Source: Cellulomonas endophytica
GTDB taxonomy: Bacteria > Actinomycetota > Actinomycetes > Actinomycetales > Cellulomonadaceae
Reading direction: 5' to 3'
Assembly: GCF_004123805.1 (NCBI RefSeq)
Contig: NZ_RWJX01000021.1
Span: 1 to 61,448 of the forward strand
DNA length: 61,448 bases
Shown: piece by piece, positions 56,601 to 61,448 of the stretch
Position numbering within the stretch: position 1 is the stretch's first letter
Layout of the letters: every line of letters begins with the position of its first letter
The notes under the pieces: generated by a model
What the model was told of the DNA's origin: nothing
Databases searched by the model: none
Seen by the model: only the letters and a program-made list of their open reading frames with translations
Program-made: the position numbers and the translations under genes

Positions 56601-57231
56601 CCTCCGCCTGGCGCCCCAGCGGGCCGAGCCGTCGCCGCAGCTCGCCGGTGAGGTCGCCCAGGCGCGTGAGGTTGCCCTGCATCGCGTCGAGCTTGCGCAG
56701 GGCCTTCTCCTTGCGCTTGCGGTGCTTGAGGACGCCCGCGGCCTCCTCGACGAAGCCGCGGCGCTCCTCGGGGGTGGCCCGCAGGACCGCGTCGAGCCGG
56801 CCCTGCCCGACGATCACGTGCATCTCCCGGCCGAGGCCCGAGTCCGACAGCAGCTCCTGGATGTCCAGGAGGCGGCAGGCCTGCCCGTTGATGGCGTAGT
56901 CGGACCCGCCGTTGCGGAACAGCGTCCGCGAGATCGTCACCTCGGTGTAGTCGATCGGCAGCGCGCCGTCCGTGTTGTCGATCGTCAGCGCGACCTCCGC
57001 CCGGCCCAGCGGGGGCCGGCCGGTCGTCCCGGCGAAGATGACGTCCTCCATCGTGCCGCCGCGCAGCGACTTGGCGCCCTGCTCCCCCATGACCCAGGCC
57101 AGCGCGTCGACGACGTTGGACTTGCCCGAGCCGTTGGGGCCGACGACGCACGTGATGCCCGGCTCGAGGTCGAGGGTCGTCGCCGAGGCGAACGACTTGA
57201 ACCCCCGCAGGGTGAGCGTCTTCAGGTGCAC
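53602..57231 (-). CDS. smc: Chromosome segregation protein SMC
   Basis: Condensin ATPase that folds and segregates the chromosome. The 1209-residue product has the N-terminal Walker A GPNGSGKS (31-38), two long coiled coils (about 170-500 and 680-1020), a hinge (about 510-650, GALLAADDLRGTLGTVAALL) with a Gly-rich stretch, and the C-terminal signature LLSGGERSLTAVALL and Walker B FYVMDEVEAALDD. GTG start 6 nt after TAGGGT (57238-57243). Length is normal for the family. Confidence 0.98.
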   Translation of the reverse strand: MHLKTLTLRGFKSFASATTLDLEPGITCVVGPNGSGKSNVVDALAWVMGEQGAKSLRGGTMEDVIFAGTTGRPPLGRAEVALTIDNTDGALPIDYTEVTISRTLFRNGGSDYAINGQACRLLDIQELLSDSGLGREMHVIVGQGRLDAVLRATPEERRGFVEEAAGVLKHRKRKEKALRKLDAMQGNLTRLGDLTGELRRRLGPLGRQAEVARRAATVQSDLRDARARLLADDLAQLQATLEAELADESALVARRTQVEAGLAAARERLAGLERAAAEAAPALGAANDTWYRLSALRERVRGTASLAADRVRLLGSAEPARTGGQDPDELDAQAERARRAEAELLAEVAASRAALERAVAARQEAEDAAAGAERALASALRAAADRREGVARLAGQVAARRSRVEATEAELGRLQESLVAAERRHAEATTAFAALEAEAVDVEEGEEDLDAAHERATAAHDEAREAVEDLRARLADAERERTALTARAETLELSLTRKDGAGALLAADDLRGTLGTVAALLGVAERDEEAVVAALGPVADAVAVESVDAAVDALRWLRLQDAGRATLLVGTGEGPGGGGAGPDDAAGGAARRALQQLTEDLPADADRAVDLVQAPPAVHEAVADVLAGVAVVEDLARARALVAERPGLVVATRAGDLLGRHRAVGGSATAPSALHLQSAHDAAREGAAAAAATAERLRFGLSGATERLEGARAEHEATLERLHESDAALAAVAERLGHLGASARSARAEAERVRASLAAATTGLDEGRAELAALAERLAAADVAPEESEARIVEDSRRRDELSAVATGARTRETEARLALRTSEERARALAGRAAGLERAAESERTARARAAERERARRTQARVAAAVHDGAERVLGVLERSLATAASERDAAEAARTERDAALVACRAEVDALARELAELTDAAHRDEVARTQQTLRVEALRARAVEDLGLDPDVLLEEFGPDRDVPVVLPPGETPAEGAPTAVPYVRAEQEKRLRSAERALAQLGKVNPLALEEYTALEERHRFLTEQLADLKRSRSDLLDIVKEIDERVERVFAEAFADTAAQFDRVFPRLFPGGEGRLVLTDPDDMLTTGIEVEARPAGKKVKRLSLLSGGERSLTAVALLVAIFKARPSPFYVMDEVEAALDDTNLGRLLEIFRELQEDSQLIVVTHQKRTMEIADALYGVTMRGDGVTTVISQRLREPAAAGA

Positions 57232-57237
57232 GGCCCG

Positions 57238-57243
57238 ACCCTA
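57238..57243 (-). promoter_or_regulatory. -10-like box of smc, probably leaderless
   Basis: Minus strand TAGGGT, 6 nt before the GTG start. Confidence 0.45.
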
Positions 57244-57265
57244 CGGCCGCCCCCGGACGCGACGG

Positions 57266-57300
57266 CGCCCCCGCCCCGAGGACGCGCGCCGGGGCGGGCG
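57266..57300 (-). terminator. Hairpin after ndk
   Basis: CGCCCCCGCCCCG (57266-57278) and CGGGGCGGGCG (57290-57300), complementary except for a bulge, 41 bp past the ndk stop. Confidence 0.5.
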
Positions 57301-57340
57301 TCCTGCAGGGCTGGGGGCGTCCCGTGCGGGTGCCGGACGG

Positions 57341-57775
57341 TCAGAGCGCGGGGAACCAGAGCCCGATCTCCCGCGCGGCCGACTCCGGCGAGTCGGAGCC
57401 GTGGACGACGTTCTCGATGAGCGCGCGGCCCGTGTCGTGGGCCAGGTCCCCGCGGATGGTGCCCGGGGCGGCCGTCGTCGGGTCGGTCGCGCCCGCGAGG
57501 GAGCGGAAGCCCTCGATGACGCGGTGGCCCTCGACGACCGCGGCGAGCACGGGGCCGCTGCTCATGAACTCCACGAGCGCGGGGAGGAACGGCTTGCCCG
57601 CGTGCTCGGCGTAGTGCTCCTCGAGCAGCTCCGGGGACGCGGTGCGCAGCTCGGCGGCCACGAGGGTGTAGCCCTTGGCCTCGACCCGGCGCAGCACCTC
57701 GCCGGAGAGGCGGCGCCGCACGCCGTCGGGCTTGACCAGGACGAGGGTGCGCTGGGGCGCCGGGGTGTCGCTCAT
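57341..57775 (-). CDS. ndk: Nucleoside diphosphate kinase
   Basis: Balances nucleoside triphosphates through a phospho-histidine. The 144-residue product has [33 protein letters not shown] and the active His125 in [16 protein letters not shown]. The ATG at 57775 is 7 nt after TAGGGT (57783-57788), so it is probably leaderless; a start at 57784 is rejected. Confidence 0.98.
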   Translation of the reverse strand: MSDTPAPQRTLVLVKPDGVRRRLSGEVLRRVEAKGYTLVAAELRTASPELLEEHYAEHAGKPFLPALVEFMSSGPVLAAVVEGHRVIEGFRSLAGATDPTTAAPGTIRGDLAHDTGRALIENVVHGSDSPESAAREIGLWFPAL

Positions 57776-57782
57776 GGCGCAC

Positions 57783-57788
57783 ACCCTA
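57783..57788 (-). promoter_or_regulatory. -10-like box of ndk, probably leaderless
   Basis: Minus strand TAGGGT, 7 nt before the ATG; the same hexamer as before smc. Confidence 0.45.
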
Positions 57789-57844
57789 ACGGCGGGGGCG
57801 CGGCCGCCCGGCGCGGTCCCGGCACCCGCGCGGGTGATCCGCGG

Positions 57845-58273
57845 TCAGCGCCGGCGCGGGGTCGGCGGCGGGGGCACCGCGTCCGGGTTCGCCGCGTCGA
57901 ACGCCGCCCGCTCCCGGTCGATCCGGCCGCCGAGCCGCAGCGAGACGACCCAGAGGACGACGAAGACGCCGCCGGCGACGAACATCATGGGCAGCCACAG
58001 GCCCGTCGCGAGGACGAGCAGCTGCGCGGCGGAGCCGAGCACGTAGCCCCCGGGCCGCCCGACGAGGCCCGACAGCACCACGAGGAGCGCCGCGAGGCCG
58101 AGGCCGGCCCCCCACACGGCGCCCTGGCCGAGGTCGAGCTCGCCCGCACGCGACAGCCCGGACGCGACCATCGCCGCGAACACCAGCACGAACGCCTCGA
58201 GGACCAGCATCGTCTGCGTGAACTGGGGCTTCGCGGGGCGCTTGCGCCGCACGGTGGTGGTCGGCGTGCTCAC
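57845..58273 (-). CDS. DUF4233 membrane protein
   Basis: A 142-residue protein with four hydrophobic segments and a basic N-terminus (VRRKRPAKPQFTQTMLVLEAFVL). This matches actinobacterial DUF4233 proteins, which usually lie between folC and ndk. Here ndk follows, but an exporter stands where folC would be. Function unknown. The GTG start lies 7 nt after TAGCCT (58281-58286). Confidence 0.88.
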   Translation of the reverse strand: MSTPTTTVRRKRPAKPQFTQTMLVLEAFVLVFAAMVASGLSRAGELDLGQGAVWGAGLGLAALLVVLSGLVGRPGGYVLGSAAQLLVLATGLWLPMMFVAGGVFVVLWVVSLRLGGRIDRERAAFDAANPDAVPPPPTPRRR

Positions 58274-58334
58274 CCGGCCCAGGCTACCGGCCGCCCCGCC
58301 CGCCCCCGCGGTCCGCCCCGCCTGCTCTCAGCCC

Positions 58335-58402
58335 CCCGACGAGAGGCCTCCTCCGGCCGCTCCCCGCGGCCGCCGAGCGGCCGGGACCGGCACCTCGTCG
58401 GG
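58335..58402 (-). terminator. Nested double stem-loop after the MFS gene
   Basis: Outer arms CCCGACGAG (58335-58343) and CTCGTCGGG (58394-58402); inner arms CCGGCCGCTC (58353-58362) and GAGCGGCCGG (58375-58384). All are perfectly complementary. It begins 25 bp past the MFS stop. Confidence 0.65.
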
Positions 58403-58427
58403 AGGGCGGGGACCGGGACCCGTCGGG

Positions 58428-61448
<3,021 letters not shown>

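Overview
The window is very G+C-rich DNA (about three quarters G+C by eye). Most genes start with GTG and overlap their neighbours by ATGA, GTGA or TGATG. Its backbone is the housekeeping gene order typical of Actinobacteria. The presence of a WhiG/FliA-type sigma factor, DUF2469, a DUF4081-type GNAT, DUF4233 and a DivIVA-domain protein between rlmN and dxr points to a high-GC actinobacterium, perhaps near Kineosporiales or Cellulomonadaceae. Genus cannot be set from sequence reading alone.

Layout. 1-5403: end of a ferritin-like DUF4439 gene, proS, a Fpg/Nei DNA glycosylase, a GNAT, ispG. 5471-6751: M50 site-2-type protease. 6929-20536: an accessory block of eleven genes for polyamine/GABA uptake and breakdown: GabT-type transaminase and a second class III aminotransferase, saccharopine-dehydrogenase-like reductase, PotDABC-type spermidine/putrescine ABC importer, aminobutyraldehyde-type dehydrogenase, Lrp/AsnC regulator, putrescine-type aminotransferase, FAD amine oxidoreductase. 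It sits between the M50 gene and dxr, which are neighbours in most actinobacteria. 20617-28132: dxr, DivIVA-domain gene, rlmN, cdsA, frr, pyrH, tsf, rpsB. 28511-30228: M23 peptidase and a hexapeptide acetyltransferase. 30407-36800: whiG/fliA-type sigma gene, xerC, dprA, comM, yraN, DUF2469. 36797-41670: rnhB, lepB, rplS, trmD, rimM, a KH protein, rpsP. 41876-45149: accessory TetR / medium-chain oxidoreductase / MFS set. 45196-53429: amidohydrolase, ffh, glnD, glnK, amtB, ftsY, a small membrane protein. 53602-61448: smc, ndk, DUF4233, DHA2-type MFS exporter with its TetR, and the C-terminal part of an HPr-domain protein (probably DhaM).

How the genes work together. The backbone serves translation (proS, tsf, rpsB, frr, rpsP, rplS, rimM, trmD, rlmN), membrane lipid and isoprenoid supply (cdsA, dxr, ispG), protein export (ffh, ftsY, lepB), chromosome maintenance (smc, xerC, dprA, rnhB) and nitrogen sensing (amtB-glnK-glnD). 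The accessory block would import putrescine or spermidine and convert it through 4-aminobutanal and GABA toward succinate semialdehyde.

Main points for a second look: (1) a cyclic-di-nucleotide riboswitch of the GEMM-I / c-di-GMP-I class in the 5' leader of the WhiG/FliA-type sigma gene, with a good promoter directly upstream, so a second messenger appears to control a motility/development sigma factor at RNA level; (2) the polyamine block and palindromes in its promoters; (3) a GlnD without ACT domains in an operon whose promoter carries a well-spaced GlnR-box candidate; (4) a duplicated TetR operator embedded in a promoter; (5) an RNase HII with an acidic insertion; (6) many genes with a -10-like hexamer 6-8 nt before the start codon, suggesting leaderless mRNAs.
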